The notes under the pieces were generated by a model that saw only the letters and a list, made by a program, of their open reading frames with translations, had not been told where the DNA came from and did no database searches. The translations under genes were made by a program, and so were the position numbers. From NCBI GenBank assembly GCA_018052455.1, contig JAGPNE010000001.1, positions 124,761 through 188,760 on the forward strand: a stretch of DNA of 64,000 bases. Direction: 5' to 3'. The stretch comes from Candidatus Fermentithermobacillaceae bacterium. GTDB lineage: Bacteria > Bacillota > Sulfobacillia > Fermentithermobacillales > Fermentithermobacillaceae. Shown piece after piece: positions 44,730 through 54,256 of the stretch. Within the stretch, counting starts at the first letter, position 1, and each line of letters begins with the position of its first letter.

Positions 44730-45286
44730 ACTTCCATTACCTCTTCTTCCTTTGCTGACGTGATGCTGTCGATCATTTCGGTATACTTGTCAGTAAGCTT
44801 CTGGATCTTGTCCTGAATGCGTCTTGATTCGTCTTCCGAGATCTCTTTTGCTTTTTCAGCTTCCTTCACTTGCTCAATTGCTTCACGCCTAAGGTTCCTG
44901 ATCATAACTTTTTGCATTTCGCAATCCTTCTTCAGGGATTTTATGAGATCTTGCCGTCTTTCTCCCGAAAGTGGAGGAATGGTCAGCCTTACAACATTAC
45001 CATCGTTACTTGGCATGGCACCTAGATCGGCCTTCTGTATGGCTTTTTCTATGCTGCTGAGGAGCTTTTTATCCCACGGTTGTATTACAAGGGTTCTCGG
45101 AGGGGTTATCCCAATAGAAGCTACCTGGTTTATTGGCGTAGGAACCCCATAATAGTCCACAACTACCTTGTCCAACAGCAAAGGCGTTGCCCGACCGGCT
45201 CTCATGGAAGCAAGGTCTTTCTTGTATGCCTCGACTACGTTCTTCATCCTGTCTTCTGTTTGAGTCATCAGGGTTTTCTCGTTCAC
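44726..45286 (-). CDS. frr: ribosome recycling factor
   Basis: RRF splits post-termination ribosomes together with EF-G. The 186-residue protein shows the family core: LASMRAGRATPLLLDKVVVDYYG near residue 25, QPWDKKLLSSIEKAIQKADLG near 75 and a C-terminal coiled arm. The start is GTG 45286 with GGAGG 7 bases upstream; an in-frame ATG seven codons in is a less likely alternative. It is one base after pyrH in the conserved rpsB-tsf-pyrH-frr order. Confidence 0.97.
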   Translation of the reverse strand: MNEKTLMTQTEDRMKNVVEAYKKDLASMRAGRATPLLLDKVVVDYYGVPTPINQVASIGITPPRTLVIQPWDKKLLSSIEKAIQKADLGAMPSNDGNVVRLTIPPLSGERRQDLIKSLKKDCEMQKVMIRNLRREAIEQVKEAEKAKEISEDESRRIQDKIQKLTDKYTEMIDSITSAKEEEVMEV

Positions 45287-45287
45287 A

Positions 45288-46046
45288 CTATTCCCTCCCT
45301 ACAATCGTTCCGACTTTCTCCCCCATCACCGCTTTCTCAATATTACCATAAACATCCATGTCAAAAACTACAAGTGGTATACAGTTATCCATGCAAAGGG
45401 TAGTCGCTGTAGCATCCATTACCTTGAGACCTAAATTAATGACATCCAGGTAGTCTAACTGGTCGAACTTCTTAGCGCTAGGATTCAGGTTAGGATCTGA
45501 ATCGTAGACCCCATCCGTTCCACGTTTGCCCATCAGTATGGCTTCTGCTCCAATTTCAGCAGCGCGCAGAGCCGCGGTGGTATCGGTGGAAAAGTACGGG
45601 TTGCCAGTGCCAGCTCCAAAGATCACAATTCTACCCATCTTAAGGTGGTGAATTGCCTTTCGCCTTATATACGGCTCCGCGACTTCCCTCATATCTATTG
45701 CCGTCATGAGCCTGGTTTCTAGTCCGAGTATCTCGAGCCTGTCCTGAAGCGCCATACAGTTTAGGACTGTCGCGAGCATACCCATATAGTCCGATGTGGC
45801 GCGGTCCATTCCTTCTTGCTCGCCTCGAGTTCCGCGCCAAAAATTGCCCCCGCCTACTACGACAGCCATTTCAACTTGTTTCTGAAACACGTCTTTTATC
45901 TGACGAGCCATTGAGTTGACGACATTAAGATCTATGCCAAAGCCTGAGCCGCCCGCAAAAGACTCGCCAGACAGCTTCAACACAACTCTTTTGTATTTCG
46001 GCTTCTTCACAGCATGATCCGTATCAGAAGTACAGTCGGTTGTCAC
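45288..46046 (-). CDS. pyrH: UMP kinase
   Basis: Phosphorylates UMP to UDP; bacterial amino-acid-kinase-fold enzyme. Motifs: [13 protein letters not shown] (about residue 22), [10 protein letters not shown] (about 65), [15 protein letters not shown] (about 145) and the [14 protein letters not shown] loop. The length of 252 includes about 15 extra residues at the N-terminus before the conserved part. The start is GTG 46046 with AGGAGG 12 bases upstream. It lies between tsf and frr and complements the pyr operon further left in UTP supply. Confidence 0.96.
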   Translation of the reverse strand: MTTDCTSDTDHAVKKPKYKRVVLKLSGESFAGGSGFGIDLNVVNSMARQIKDVFQKQVEMAVVVGGGNFWRGTRGEQEGMDRATSDYMGMLATVLNCMALQDRLEILGLETRLMTAIDMREVAEPYIRRKAIHHLKMGRIVIFGAGTGNPYFSTDTTAALRAAEIGAEAILMGKRGTDGVYDSDPNLNPSAKKFDQLDYLDVINLGLKVMDATATTLCMDNCIPLVVFDMDVYGNIEKAVMGEKVGTIVGRE

Positions 46047-46051
46047 AGTTT

Positions 46052-46651
46052 TTACTGTCCTCCTACTTCGAAGCGTGCAAAGCGTCCTACAACAATGTTT
46101 TCTCCTAACAACGCGATAGCTTCGTTGATTAGATCTGCGACGGTCTTCGAGTTGTCTTTGATAAATGGTTGTTCCAATAGACAGATGTTCTCATAGAGTT
46201 TGGAGATTCTACCCTCCACAACTCTGTCGACAATCTGTTCAGGCTTGCCTTCTGCCAGGGCCTTCTCTCTTTCGATTGACGATTCATGGTCGACAACCTC
46301 TTGAGGCACGTCAGCTTTTGACACATACTGTGGATTTGCCATGGCAATATGCATTGCAATGTCTTTGGCGAGTTCCTCGAACTGATCGGTTCGAGCCACG
46401 AAGTCGGTTTCGCAATTGAGTTCAAGCAGTACGCCAACTCTGCGATTGTGATGGATGTAAGAAGTGATCATGCCTTCTTTGGCGCTCCTACCTGCTTTCT
46501 TCGCAGCAAGAGCTAGACCTTTTTTTCTCAGGACATCGACAGCTTTGTCCACGTTACCATCAGCATCTTCAAGGGCCCTCTTGCAGTCCATCATACCTGC
46601 GCCTGTTCTGCTCCTTAGTTCTTTTATCATTTCTACCGTTATTTCGGCCAT
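46052..46651 (-). CDS. tsf: elongation factor Ts
   Basis: Guanine-nucleotide exchange factor for EF-Tu. The N-terminal UBA-like domain ([21 protein letters not shown] type, about residues 5-25) and the signature [15 protein letters not shown] (about 78) are present. At 199 residues it is the short form with a reduced C-terminal region, as in several thermophilic and Clostridia-like bacteria. AGGAG precedes ATG 46651. It follows rpsB by 5 bases. Confidence 0.96.
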   Translation of the reverse strand: MAEITVEMIKELRSRTGAGMMDCKRALEDADGNVDKAVDVLRKKGLALAAKKAGRSAKEGMITSYIHHNRRVGVLLELNCETDFVARTDQFEELAKDIAMHIAMANPQYVSKADVPQEVVDHESSIEREKALAEGKPEQIVDRVVEGRISKLYENICLLEQPFIKDNSKTVADLINEAIALLGENIVVGRFARFEVGGQ

Positions 46652-46656
46652 CTATC

Positions 46657-47358
46657 TCATTCCTCCTGAACCTGGACTCCTTGTTTGCCTTCTAATATGG
46701 CATCGGCCATTTTAGACGTTATGAGTTTTACTGAACGAATTGCATCGTCGTTTCCTGGTATTACATAGTCTACTTCGTCAGGATCGCAATTCGTATCAAC
46801 TATTGCGACTATTGGAATACTTAGGCGTCTTGCCTCGAGTGTTGCTATTCGCTCTTTTCTGGGGTCGACTACAAATATGGCATCTGGCGGTTGTTGCATT
46901 CCCTTTATTCCGCTAAAGTTCTTTTGTAGCCTTTCCATTTCTCTTTCCAGGATAGCTTTTTCCTTTTTGGGAAGGGTCTCGAAGTAACCCTGCTCCTGCT
47001 GCTCCTCTAACTCAATGAGTTTGTCAATTCTCTTTCGGATAGTGGCAAAGTTTGTGAGTGTACCGCCTAACCAGCGTTGGTTGACGTAGAACTCGCCACA
47101 TCTCTTGGCCTCGCCTTCCACAGCTTCCTGAGCTTGCTTCTTGGTACCTACAAAGAGAACTCGCCCGTTATCCATAGCTACGCCACGTAGAAAATCATAG
47201 GCTTCTTCTATCATGCGGACGGTTTTCTGAAGATCGATAATGTAGATGCCATTTCGCTCAATAAAGATGTATGGTTTCATCTTTGGGTTCCAGCGGCGCG
47301 TTTGGTGACCAAAATGGACGCCCGCTTCGAGTAGTTGTTTCATGGATACGACTGACAA
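46657..47358 (-). CDS. rpsB: 30S ribosomal protein S2
   Basis: Small-subunit protein S2. The N-terminal [21 protein letters not shown] and internal [17 protein letters not shown] and [20 protein letters not shown] are diagnostic. I chose TTG 47358 (233 residues), which gives the usual beginning (M)[12 protein letters not shown] and has GGAGG 11 bases upstream; GTG 47370 overlaps that site. It is the first gene of the rpsB-tsf-pyrH-frr block, with its own extended -10 promoter and a leader that can fold over the ribosome site, as expected for S2 autoregulation. Confidence 0.97.
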   Translation of the reverse strand: MSVVSMKQLLEAGVHFGHQTRRWNPKMKPYIFIERNGIYIIDLQKTVRMIEEAYDFLRGVAMDNGRVLFVGTKKQAQEAVEGEAKRCGEFYVNQRWLGGTLTNFATIRKRIDKLIELEEQQEQGYFETLPKKEKAILEREMERLQKNFSGIKGMQQPPDAIFVVDPRKERIATLEARRLSIPIVAIVDTNCDPDEVDYVIPGNDDAIRSVKLITSKMADAILEGKQGVQVQEE

Positions 47359-47372
47359 TACAATATACACCT

Positions 47373-47436
47373 CCGTGGTTCATCCACCGCCATCACCAAT
47401 GGGCCCTTTGGGCAAACACCACGGCATTATGATGGC
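47373..47436 (-). promoter_or_regulatory. rpsB leader, possible S2 autoregulatory structure
   Basis: GCCATCA/TGATGGC (47436-47430 with 47395-47389) forms a 7-bp outer stem around a GCCC-AAA-GGGC hairpin. Alternatively CCGTGGT (47424-47418) pairs with ACCACGG (47379-47373), which abuts the GGAGG of rpsB. The two folds compete, so the leader could switch ribosome access. Confidence 0.5.
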
Positions 47437-47463
47437 GTGAGTGCTTAAAATTTAACCTCAGGT

Positions 47464-47472
47464 AGTATAACA
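47464..47472 (-). promoter_or_regulatory. extended -10 promoter of rpsB
   Basis: TGTTATACT (47472-47464) is a TGN-TATACT extended -10 element; no good -35 box is seen. It lies just after the end of the flagellar-operon small protein and about 105 bases before rpsB. Confidence 0.5.
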
Positions 47473-47484
47473 CATTGCGAGCAA

Positions 47485-47805
47485 CTATGCTCCCTGTATG
47501 TCCAGAATTTTTCCCTTACTAGGATGCTGTGATTTAGGCTCGTCGCTGTTAGTCTCATTTTCTTCATCAGTGGTTCCAGAAAGTGATCGCCCATCAGTGC
47601 CTCTCTTTTTTCGGGAATCAGGGTCCGTTTTCGCTTCGGACACTTGCGAACTCTGTGACACGGTTGCTGCTTTCTCAGAAACCTCTTTGGCAAAAGAGAC
47701 TAGTTGGATTTGGGATTGCACGGTCCCTTGTTTCTGGGTAGAATCTGCCACTTTGGCTATTTCCGGAGACTTCGGAATGCCTGTTATGGTATCAATAGGT
47801 CTCAT
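47485..47805 (-). CDS. conserved small protein following FapA
   Basis: A 106-residue, highly charged, low-complexity protein beginning MRPIDTITGIPKSPEIAKV. Similar short proteins starting with RPID and a PK-S/E motif are, to my knowledge, found after fapA at the end of flagellar operons in Clostridia; their function is unknown. The rest is rich in S, T, E, K and Q and probably disordered. It overlaps the end of fapA by 14 bases, supporting it as the last gene of the flagellar operon. No membrane segment. Confidence 0.7.
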   Translation of the reverse strand: MRPIDTITGIPKSPEIAKVADSTQKQGTVQSQIQLVSFAKEVSEKAATVSQSSQVSEAKTDPDSRKKRGTDGRSLSGTTDEENETNSDEPKSQHPSKGKILDIQGA

Positions 47806-49144
47806 CAGTATTCACCCCGATACTCACTTCGTGCTTAACCTCGTTGAACTCGTAAACGTCCATTCCTAGGACTACTTTTGTTCCAGGCATCACTTCTTGA
47901 GCATAGAAATATCCGTTTCTGGATTTTCTCATTGCTTCTTCGATAGAAGCAAGCCTTGTCAAAAGGTCCTCTCTTTTATCTTCGAATAGTGCGCGCAATC
48001 TTTTGAGATAGAGGGCGTCAAGATTCACATGTTCAGATTCTGACGCGCTCGCGGGGTCAATTATCATAATTCGTCGAATTTCCTCGTTGACAGTTCCAAT
48101 GTCCTTTCTTATGCTTTCGTATTCTCTGCGAATCTTAGGACTTACGCCTACCTCAACGACTGTCGCAACGTTCATTGCAGAGCCTACGGAATGAGTTGAT
48201 ACTCCCTCCTTAGCCCTCATGATACCCCCTACGATACGGCCTCTTTTGGCGCCCAGACTTACTCTCTTTTCCGTTTCAACAACGCTGTGCATCGTGTATT
48301 CTGATACAATTACTTCGCCTTGCGCGCGGATGACCGAGTTTTCACAAAAACGAGCCAGGACTGTTCCGCCGCTCTCTATTGTGCCGTTTGGAGCATTGAT
48401 GCTTCCTTCGACCACAATATCGCTCGCGCAAGACGCGGAACCAGACAGGTTCCCTTTCAATGTCAAACGGCCCCAGGTAGATATGTGAAAACCTTGAAGG
48501 ACGTTACCGACAACTATCACGTCTCCTGGAAAAGATACATCGCCTGTCAGAGGACCTATGTCTCCGACTATTCTTATAGAATCAAGCACAGATGGCATAT
48601 TGTTTTCCAGATATGGAATCCCCGATTTCGTTGCCAAGACAGACTTACCGTCAGGAGATGAAACAGTGTTGGGTCCGCATTTGAAAACGGGTTTGCCTGC
48701 AACATATGGGAGTCTCTCTCCAGTGACAGCCATGCCAAAACTGCATTCTTCTGGATTTCTAATGAATGCCAAAGATGTTCCTGCGCGTACAAATCCACGC
48801 GCGCACAGTCTGGACCAATCGTGGGCAAAACTTGGACCTACTACGATTTCTTCTGGGGGTTTGTGATTTGATTGACTGAACCTAAAAACTAGTCGGGGCT
48901 CAGACGATCCTGCAGGTGAAAAACTGCCATGCGCAGGGATTCCCCAAGCAACTTGATAAACCTTACCTCTTTCGCCTGACAGGGCCGTTCGGATCGCAGA
49001 ATCTGAGATGCCAAATACTACACCGTGGTGCGAAAGTACCTCTTTGATTTCGTCCAGTGAGCAGTCGCACGGATCATTTATGCATATGTAGCAGGCCATT
49101 TTGTCTGCCGAAATTACTACATCTACGCCATTAACACCACTCAT
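47792..49144 (-). CDS. fapA: FapA family (DUF342) protein
   Basis: A 450-residue protein with the DUF342/FapA layout: an N-terminal region, a central right-handed beta-helix-like repeat (about 190-310; GDIGPLTGDVSFPGDVIVVG, LKGNLSGSASCASDIVVEGS, then INAPNGTIESGGTVLARFCE, read in successive turns), and a C-terminal coiled coil (KIRREYESIRKDIGTVNEEIRR). The family has been implicated in polymer or cell-surface and motility-related processes, but its role is not settled. Position directly after the motility sigma factor matches many Clostridia-like flagellar operons. Confidence 0.88.
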   Translation of the reverse strand: MSGVNGVDVVISADKMACYICINDPCDCSLDEIKEVLSHHGVVFGISDSAIRTALSGERGKVYQVAWGIPAHGSFSPAGSSEPRLVFRFSQSNHKPPEEIVVGPSFAHDWSRLCARGFVRAGTSLAFIRNPEECSFGMAVTGERLPYVAGKPVFKCGPNTVSSPDGKSVLATKSGIPYLENNMPSVLDSIRIVGDIGPLTGDVSFPGDVIVVGNVLQGFHISTWGRLTLKGNLSGSASCASDIVVEGSINAPNGTIESGGTVLARFCENSVIRAQGEVIVSEYTMHSVVETEKRVSLGAKRGRIVGGIMRAKEGVSTHSVGSAMNVATVVEVGVSPKIRREYESIRKDIGTVNEEIRRIMIIDPASASESEHVNLDALYLKRLRALFEDKREDLLTRLASIEEAMRKSRNGYFYAQEVMPGTKVVLGMDVYEFNEVKHEVSIGVNTDETY

Positions 49145-49169
49145 TTTCCGAATCCTCCCGCTCGTCTAA

Positions 49170-49955
49170 CTAGCGCAAAGATCCATCTGATGAAAGAGAA
49201 CCTCTAAGCCTAACCACAGCTTTTGTGTGAAGCTGTGAGATCCTTGAAGGGGAAACCCCTAGGATCTCGGCAATTTCCTTTACTGTCAGTCCTTCATAGT
49301 AGTATAGCGAGACCACAAGTTTTTCGCGCTCAGGAAGTCTGTCAATAGCCATTGCAAGGTCTTTCTTCCTAAGAGTCCATTCTGTTTCATCGATTGGATC
49401 AGGCGCCTTTTCATCTTTCAGTTCTACGGGACGATATGAATTATCACCGTCCGATGGTGTTCCCCATATGTCGTCAAATGACAAAATGGACGATGACGAC
49501 ATGTCTAGTATACGCTGATTGTACTCTTCTATGGACATGTTGAGTTCATTGGCTATTTCATCATCTGTTGCAGACCTGCCAAGTCGGTTTTCTAGGTTCT
49601 TTGTTGCTTCCTCAATAGCCTTATTCCTCTGTCTAACAGATACGGGAACCCAGTCCATCGAACGCAATCCATCTATCATTGCGCCTCTGATTCTGGCTAT
49701 GGCGTATGTTTCAAATTTCACGCCACGCTGCAAGTCAAACCTATCCATTGCATCGAGAAGTCCTAGACTGCCATAGCCGATTAGGTCTCCCTCGTCTACA
49801 TTTTTGGGGAGATTCATTGCCACTCTACCCGCAACGTACTTCACAAGAGGGGCATAATGAACTATGAGCTGGTCCCTGGCATTTTTATCATTCAGCATTT
49901 TGTAGTTACGCCATAGGGTATCTAGATCTCTAGAACCATTGTCACCTGAATTCAT
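49170..49955 (-). CDS. fliA: RNA polymerase sigma factor FliA/WhiG (sigma-28/D)
   Basis: Motility sigma factor that directs late flagellar and chemotaxis genes. Region 2 (YAPLVKYVAGRVAMNLPKNVDEGDLIGYGSLGLLDAMDRFD, residues about 30-70), region 3 (LGRSATDDEIANELNM) and region 4 (LPEREKLVVSLYYYEGLTVKEIAEILGVSPSRISQLH) are complete. I chose ATG 49955 (261 residues) with GGAG 10 bases upstream; the open frame reaches 49979 but overlaps the PilZ gene with no ribosome site. It lies between the PilZ gene and fapA. No anti-sigma FlgM gene is in the window. Confidence 0.94.
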   Translation of the reverse strand: MNSGDNGSRDLDTLWRNYKMLNDKNARDQLIVHYAPLVKYVAGRVAMNLPKNVDEGDLIGYGSLGLLDAMDRFDLQRGVKFETYAIARIRGAMIDGLRSMDWVPVSVRQRNKAIEEATKNLENRLGRSATDDEIANELNMSIEEYNQRILDMSSSSILSFDDIWGTPSDGDNSYRPVELKDEKAPDPIDETEWTLRKKDLAMAIDRLPEREKLVVSLYYYEGLTVKEIAEILGVSPSRISQLHTKAVVRLRGSLSSDGSLR

Positions 49956-50334
49956 CGTAGCGTTTCTCCAGTCCGTCATTTAGAACTATTTGTGCGATTC
50001 TGTCTTTGTCTCTGGAGGCAATTGATACAAACATCACTCCACACTGCTTTTGTTGCCGCTCATCCAGGATTGTCCTTACGACTCTTGCGATTCCAAAAAC
50101 TGGCCCTCCAGGAACGACCAACTCAAACTCAACAAGATCTTCTTGCTTGAGGTCGTCATCATCAGTGAAAATCAGAGCTCCTCCGGCCGAGAGATTGAGC
50201 GTATAAGAGTGACGCCACTTGCCGCCGCGGTCAGTCCCATTCGTCATCTCCTCAAGTTTCCTAAACCAGAAAGGGTAGGCAGTTTCTGCCCTGAAATCAC
50301 GTCTTTTGATTTCTGGAGGGTCACTATTGTTCAA
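49942..50334 (-). CDS. PilZ domain protein
   Basis: A 130-residue single-domain protein with both c-di-GMP-binding motifs: RRDFR (about residue 11) and NLSAGG (about 48). It is therefore a likely c-di-GMP receptor. Unlike YcgR it has no N-terminal flagellar-brake domain. The TTG start at 50334 overlaps the flhA stop by 11 bases, with AGGTGA upstream, and its end overlaps fliA. Placement in the operon suggests it adjusts motor function or motility gene output; that is inference. Confidence 0.87.
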   Translation of the reverse strand: MNNSDPPEIKRRDFRAETAYPFWFRKLEEMTNGTDRGGKWRHSYTLNLSAGGALIFTDDDDLKQEDLVEFELVVPGGPVFGIARVVRTILDERQQKQCGVMFVSIASRDKDRIAQIVLNDGLEKRYDEFR

Positions 50335-52372
50335 TGGTTATCACCTTGGCTACTTCGATATTGGCTCTTTCATCAAGTTCTTCATAGGCTACAACTGCTA
50401 TTTCTGGCACAACACGCGACGAGATCTCGTAAACCTGGCTACGGCACGAGGCAGATGTAAGCAAAACTGGTTTGGGTGCTTTGGGTGCAATCTCACTCAT
50501 GCCTATTTGTATTGCCTGCATTATTTTGGCGAGCCTTTCGGACGAGATTGCAACGTATGCTCCTCTGTCTCCTCTCCTGGTTGATTCTAGGATTTCCTTC
50601 TCAAGATCAGGCCCCAAGACCGCAACTGGAAACGGCCCTCTGTCTAGACCAAAGGTTACTGTAATGAGTTTTGAAAGATCCTCTCTCACTCGCATAGTTA
50701 GGTAATCAGAGTCCTTGGAGACTCTAGCTGCGTCTGCGATACCCTCCATTATTGTTACTAGGTCTCTGATGGGTATTCCTTCCTTGAGTAGATTTTGGAG
50801 CACTTTTTGGACATCACCCAGAGATACTAAGCTTGGTATGGCCTCTTCTATGCAGGGGGCATCTTCCGATTTAACTAGCTCTATGAGTCGTTGGGTCTCT
50901 TGCCTTGTCAGAAGCAGGTGCGCGTTTTTTCGCAAGACCTCGGTCAAGTGGGTAGCTATTACCGCAGAAGCTTCTATCACCGTGTATCCTAACGCTTCCG
51001 CTTCTTCTCTTTGAGACTTAGGTATCCACACCACGTCAAGTCCAAACGCCGGCTCTTTGCCTGGAATGCCTTGCAGTTGTTGATCTCTCGGAGCGCCTCC
51101 TAAGGCCATGACCCGGTCTGGATAAACTTCGCCATAGCCTATTTCAATACCCCGCAAGTTAATGCGATATGAATTTGGTCCCAGACCAGCGAAATTATCT
51201 CTTACTCTTATTACCGGGATAAGTATGCCGAGTTCAGAAGCGAGCTGCCTGCGGATCATGACGATCCTGTCTATGAGATCACCGCCTTGCGAAGGGTCTG
51301 CGATTGGAAGCAACGCCAGACCGAATTCTATTTCCAGAGGGTCTACCTTGATAAGACTTAGGGCCGCCTCGGGACTTTTTTGCTCCTCAAGTTCCTTTTT
51401 GTACGCGTCTTCCCTCTCCTTAGCTTCGGTGACAAGTTTGGAGTTTTCCACTGTTCTTCCTAGAAACAGCCATATTATGCCGAGAATTATCAAGGACACT
51501 TTGGGAAAGCCTGGGACCAAGGCAAGGGCTAGAAGTGATCCGCCTGTTATTGAAAGCACTTTGGGTGCGGAAAAGACTTGTCCGATTACATCGGCACTCA
51601 GATTCTCCCTTGAAGCGCTTCTGGTCACAATGATGCCGGTAGCCGTGGAAATTATGAGGGCGGGCAATTGGCTAACCAGACCGTCGCCTACTGTCAAGAG
51701 GGCGTATTTATGCCACGCCTCTGCCGCAGGTAGTCCATGTTGTAACATACCAACTGCAAACCCGCCCAATAGGTTGACTGCAGTGATGATAAGTCCTGCA
51801 ATGGCGTCTCCCTTGACAAACTTTGAAGCACCGTCCATTGCTCCGTAGAAGTCTGCCTCCTGTTCGATGGCCCTTCTTCGGTGCCTTGCATCCTCTTCGG
51901 TTATCAAACCTGAATTAAGATCGGCATCTATCGACATCTGTTTTCCAGGCATTGCGTCGAGTGTGAATCTGGCCGCCACTTCTGCTACTCTTTCGGCTCC
52001 TTTGGTGATTACGACGAACTGTATTATGACGAGTATAACAAATATGATTAGACCTACTACTTCGTTGCCTCCTACTACGAATTGACCAAATGCTTCGATG
52101 ATGCTTCCTGCGTTATGTCTTAGAAGGATCAGGCGTGTAGAAGATACGTTTAGGGATAGACGGAATAAAGTCATAATTAGAAGCAGCGAAGGGAATACCG
52201 AAAAGTCAAGAGGCTCTTTGGTGTACATAGTCAGAAGCAGGACTGCTATCGCCATGCTAAAGTTTATGGCGATTAGCACATCGAGCACAACCGGAGGTAA
52301 GGGCACGACCATCATCGCTACAATCAAAAGGACAAATACTGATATGATGCTGTTGGTTCCTCTGGTAAGCAT
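50324..52372 (-). CDS. flhA: flagellar export protein FlhA
   Basis: Export-gate component of the flagellar type III system. Eight membrane helices occupy about the first 310 residues, including the FHIPEP-region motif, here around GAERVAEVAARFTLDAMPGKQMSIDADLNSG split at residues 115-150. The cytosolic domain ends with an acidic, proline-bearing tail. 682 residues is normal. ATG 52372 overlaps the flhB stop by one base. In most related operons flhF and flhG follow; here the next gene is the PilZ protein. Confidence 0.97.
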   Translation of the reverse strand: MLTRGTNSIISVFVLLIVAMMVVPLPPVVLDVLIAINFSMAIAVLLLTMYTKEPLDFSVFPSLLLIMTLFRLSLNVSSTRLILLRHNAGSIIEAFGQFVVGGNEVVGLIIFVILVIIQFVVITKGAERVAEVAARFTLDAMPGKQMSIDADLNSGLITEEDARHRRRAIEQEADFYGAMDGASKFVKGDAIAGLIITAVNLLGGFAVGMLQHGLPAAEAWHKYALLTVGDGLVSQLPALIISTATGIIVTRSASRENLSADVIGQVFSAPKVLSITGGSLLALALVPGFPKVSLIILGIIWLFLGRTVENSKLVTEAKEREDAYKKELEEQKSPEAALSLIKVDPLEIEFGLALLPIADPSQGGDLIDRIVMIRRQLASELGILIPVIRVRDNFAGLGPNSYRINLRGIEIGYGEVYPDRVMALGGAPRDQQLQGIPGKEPAFGLDVVWIPKSQREEAEALGYTVIEASAVIATHLTEVLRKNAHLLLTRQETQRLIELVKSEDAPCIEEAIPSLVSLGDVQKVLQNLLKEGIPIRDLVTIMEGIADAARVSKDSDYLTMRVREDLSKLITVTFGLDRGPFPVAVLGPDLEKEILESTRRGDRGAYVAISSERLAKIMQAIQIGMSEIAPKAPKPVLLTSASCRSQVYEISSRVVPEIAVVAYEELDERANIEVAKVITIEQ

Positions 52373-53472
52373 TAGATTCCCTCCGCGTCTAGTTTACCGG
52401 AAACGTGGTATACATAAGCGAGTACTTGAGCAACAGCTTCGTACAGTTCTTTGGGTATCATCTCCCCTATGTCCACGGCCCAATATATGGATTGAGTCAA
52501 AGTCGGATCTTCGACCACGAAAACATCGTTTTCCTCGGCAACTCTGCGTATTCGAAAAGCTACTTGGTTGATTCCTTTGGCTACCACTTTTGGAGCAGCA
52601 TCTTTGTTCATATCGTATCTCAGCGCTACCGCATAGTGTGTGGGGTTTACCAAGACTACATCGGCACTAGGCACGTCCTGCATCATTCTGCTCATTGCAA
52701 TTCGTCGCTGCCTCTGTCTTAGCGCTTGTTTTACTTCGGGTTTCCCTTCTGTATCTTTGAACTCCTCGATTATCTCCTGGCGCGTCATCATTATGCTCTT
52801 TTCGAATTCCCACCATTCGTAAGCGTAATCAACAACGCCTATTGAGACCAAGAGGATGCTTGAATTTATGAGTACACTCTCAATGCTCGTCGATACTATC
52901 TTAACCGATTGTGGCAGATCAGCGACTAGCAGACCAGCTAATTGGGGCCATACATCTTTCAGAGTATTCCAACCTACAAGACCTACCAACACAATTTTGA
53001 GTATAGATTTGGCTAACCCTTCCAGAGAACGTTTTGAAAAAATGCGTTTGAAACCTTCTAATGGATTCAATCTCTTGAAATCTGGCAATATAAGGTTTGT
53101 CCTGAACGAGAAGCCTACCTGAAATATGGAAGCTACCATGCCAAATACAAGAGCAACTGCCATTACGGGCAGGCTGGCTAAGATTAAGGTTATGACGACG
53201 TCGTTAAGCGCCTTGCACGCCCATTCAATTCCCCAAGGTGATGCAGGGTAGTAGGCCCAAATCTGGGTGGCTTTCTTACCTATTATTTCTGCGCTAAGCC
53301 TAACACTGTATTTGAGAGCAAATGTGGCGCATAGAATGCTAATAGCAGCAGTCAGGTCTTGGCTAGAGAAAACTTGACCCTTTTCCTTTGCCATTTGTCG
53401 CCTTTTAGGTGTTGCGGGCTCTTTCTTTTCAGCTGAGAAGAGCTGCAGATCCATGTCTATGTTCGTGATCAT
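52372..53472 (-). CDS. flhB: flagellar export protein FlhB
   Basis: Export gate and substrate-specificity switch. MDLQLFSAEKKEPATPKRR (N-terminal), four membrane helices, and the autocleavage site NPTH in VLVNPTHYAVALRYD (about residue 273) are present. 366 residues is typical. The start is uncertain: ATG 53472 directly abuts AGGAGG, while ATG 53454 gives the more usual protein beginning (MDLQLF) but is 19 bases from the ribosome site. It overlaps fliR by 4 bases. Confidence 0.95.
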   Translation of the reverse strand: MITNIDMDLQLFSAEKKEPATPKRRQMAKEKGQVFSSQDLTAAISILCATFALKYSVRLSAEIIGKKATQIWAYYPASPWGIEWACKALNDVVITLILASLPVMAVALVFGMVASIFQVGFSFRTNLILPDFKRLNPLEGFKRIFSKRSLEGLAKSILKIVLVGLVGWNTLKDVWPQLAGLLVADLPQSVKIVSTSIESVLINSSILLVSIGVVDYAYEWWEFEKSIMMTRQEIIEEFKDTEGKPEVKQALRQRQRRIAMSRMMQDVPSADVVLVNPTHYAVALRYDMNKDAAPKVVAKGINQVAFRIRRVAEENDVFVVEDPTLTQSIYWAVDIGEMIPKELYEAVAQVLAYVYHVSGKLDAEGI

Positions 53473-54236
53473 CCTCCTAGAACCTCCAAAAGGTTCTGCA
53501 AGAGAGTCTGCATCGACCGAGTTATTTGTTCGGTAAAGACCCCATAAAACACAGCAGAAGCAGAAATAATCCCCAGACCAACTAACGTTTTTATGGGCAT
53601 TCCTATGACGAATAGGTTCATCTGGGGCACAGTCCTAGCTATGGCACCAAGAGCAAAGTCCACAATAAGAGCAGATGCCCACACGGGGCAAGATAGCAAA
53701 ATGGCCGTTTTGAACATCCCGGCGGCTGCACTTAATCCTACCTGTGTCCAAGCCCGGGGTATGTACGCCGCGCCTGCCGGTACAAGCTCGAATGACTGAT
53801 ACAGAGCCTTTATGAAAAGGTGATGTCCATCTAGGCCTAGAAATAGGAGAAGGATCAGTAAGTACTTGAAAATGCCCAAGATTGGAGATGGCTGACCGTA
53901 CTGAGGGTCTACGACATTTGCCATGCCGAAACCGATTTCAATATCGGCAATATGTCCGGCCGTCTCTATGGCTGCCATGATTATGGTTCCACAAAAACCT
54001 ATAACCAGTCCAAGAAGGATCTCGCTTGCGGCACACAAAATGAAACTAGCCGCGGAATCCGGAGCAGTTGCTGCGGGTACTACTGGGTATAGCATGTACC
54101 CTAACGCTAGCGAAATAGTTACCTTTACCATTGCGGGCACATATTTCGTGCCAAAAACGGGCGCAGTTATGAGAACCCCTGCGGTACGCAAAAGGATCCA
54201 TATGAACGGAAAGATAGTGTTGAGCCACGTATCCAC
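53469..54236 (-). CDS. fliR: flagellar export protein FliR
   Basis: Integral membrane part of the export gate with about six helices in 255 residues. Family stretches include RTAGVLITAPVFG (about residue 17), GFCGTIIMAAIETAGHIADIEIGFGMANVVDPQYG split around 80-112, and the C-terminal amphipathic helix. The start is GTG 54236 with GGAGG 7 bases upstream. It is separate from FlhB, unlike the FliR-FlhB fusion of some Clostridium. Confidence 0.95.
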   Translation of the reverse strand: MDTWLNTIFPFIWILLRTAGVLITAPVFGTKYVPAMVKVTISLALGYMLYPVVPAATAPDSAASFILCAASEILLGLVIGFCGTIIMAAIETAGHIADIEIGFGMANVVDPQYGQPSPILGIFKYLLILLLFLGLDGHHLFIKALYQSFELVPAGAAYIPRAWTQVGLSAAAGMFKTAILLSCPVWASALIVDFALGAIARTVPQMNLFVIGMPIKTLVGLGIISASAVFYGVFTEQITRSMQTLLQNLLEVLGG

Positions 54237-54256
54237 CTGGCTGCCTCCCTTTTGCG

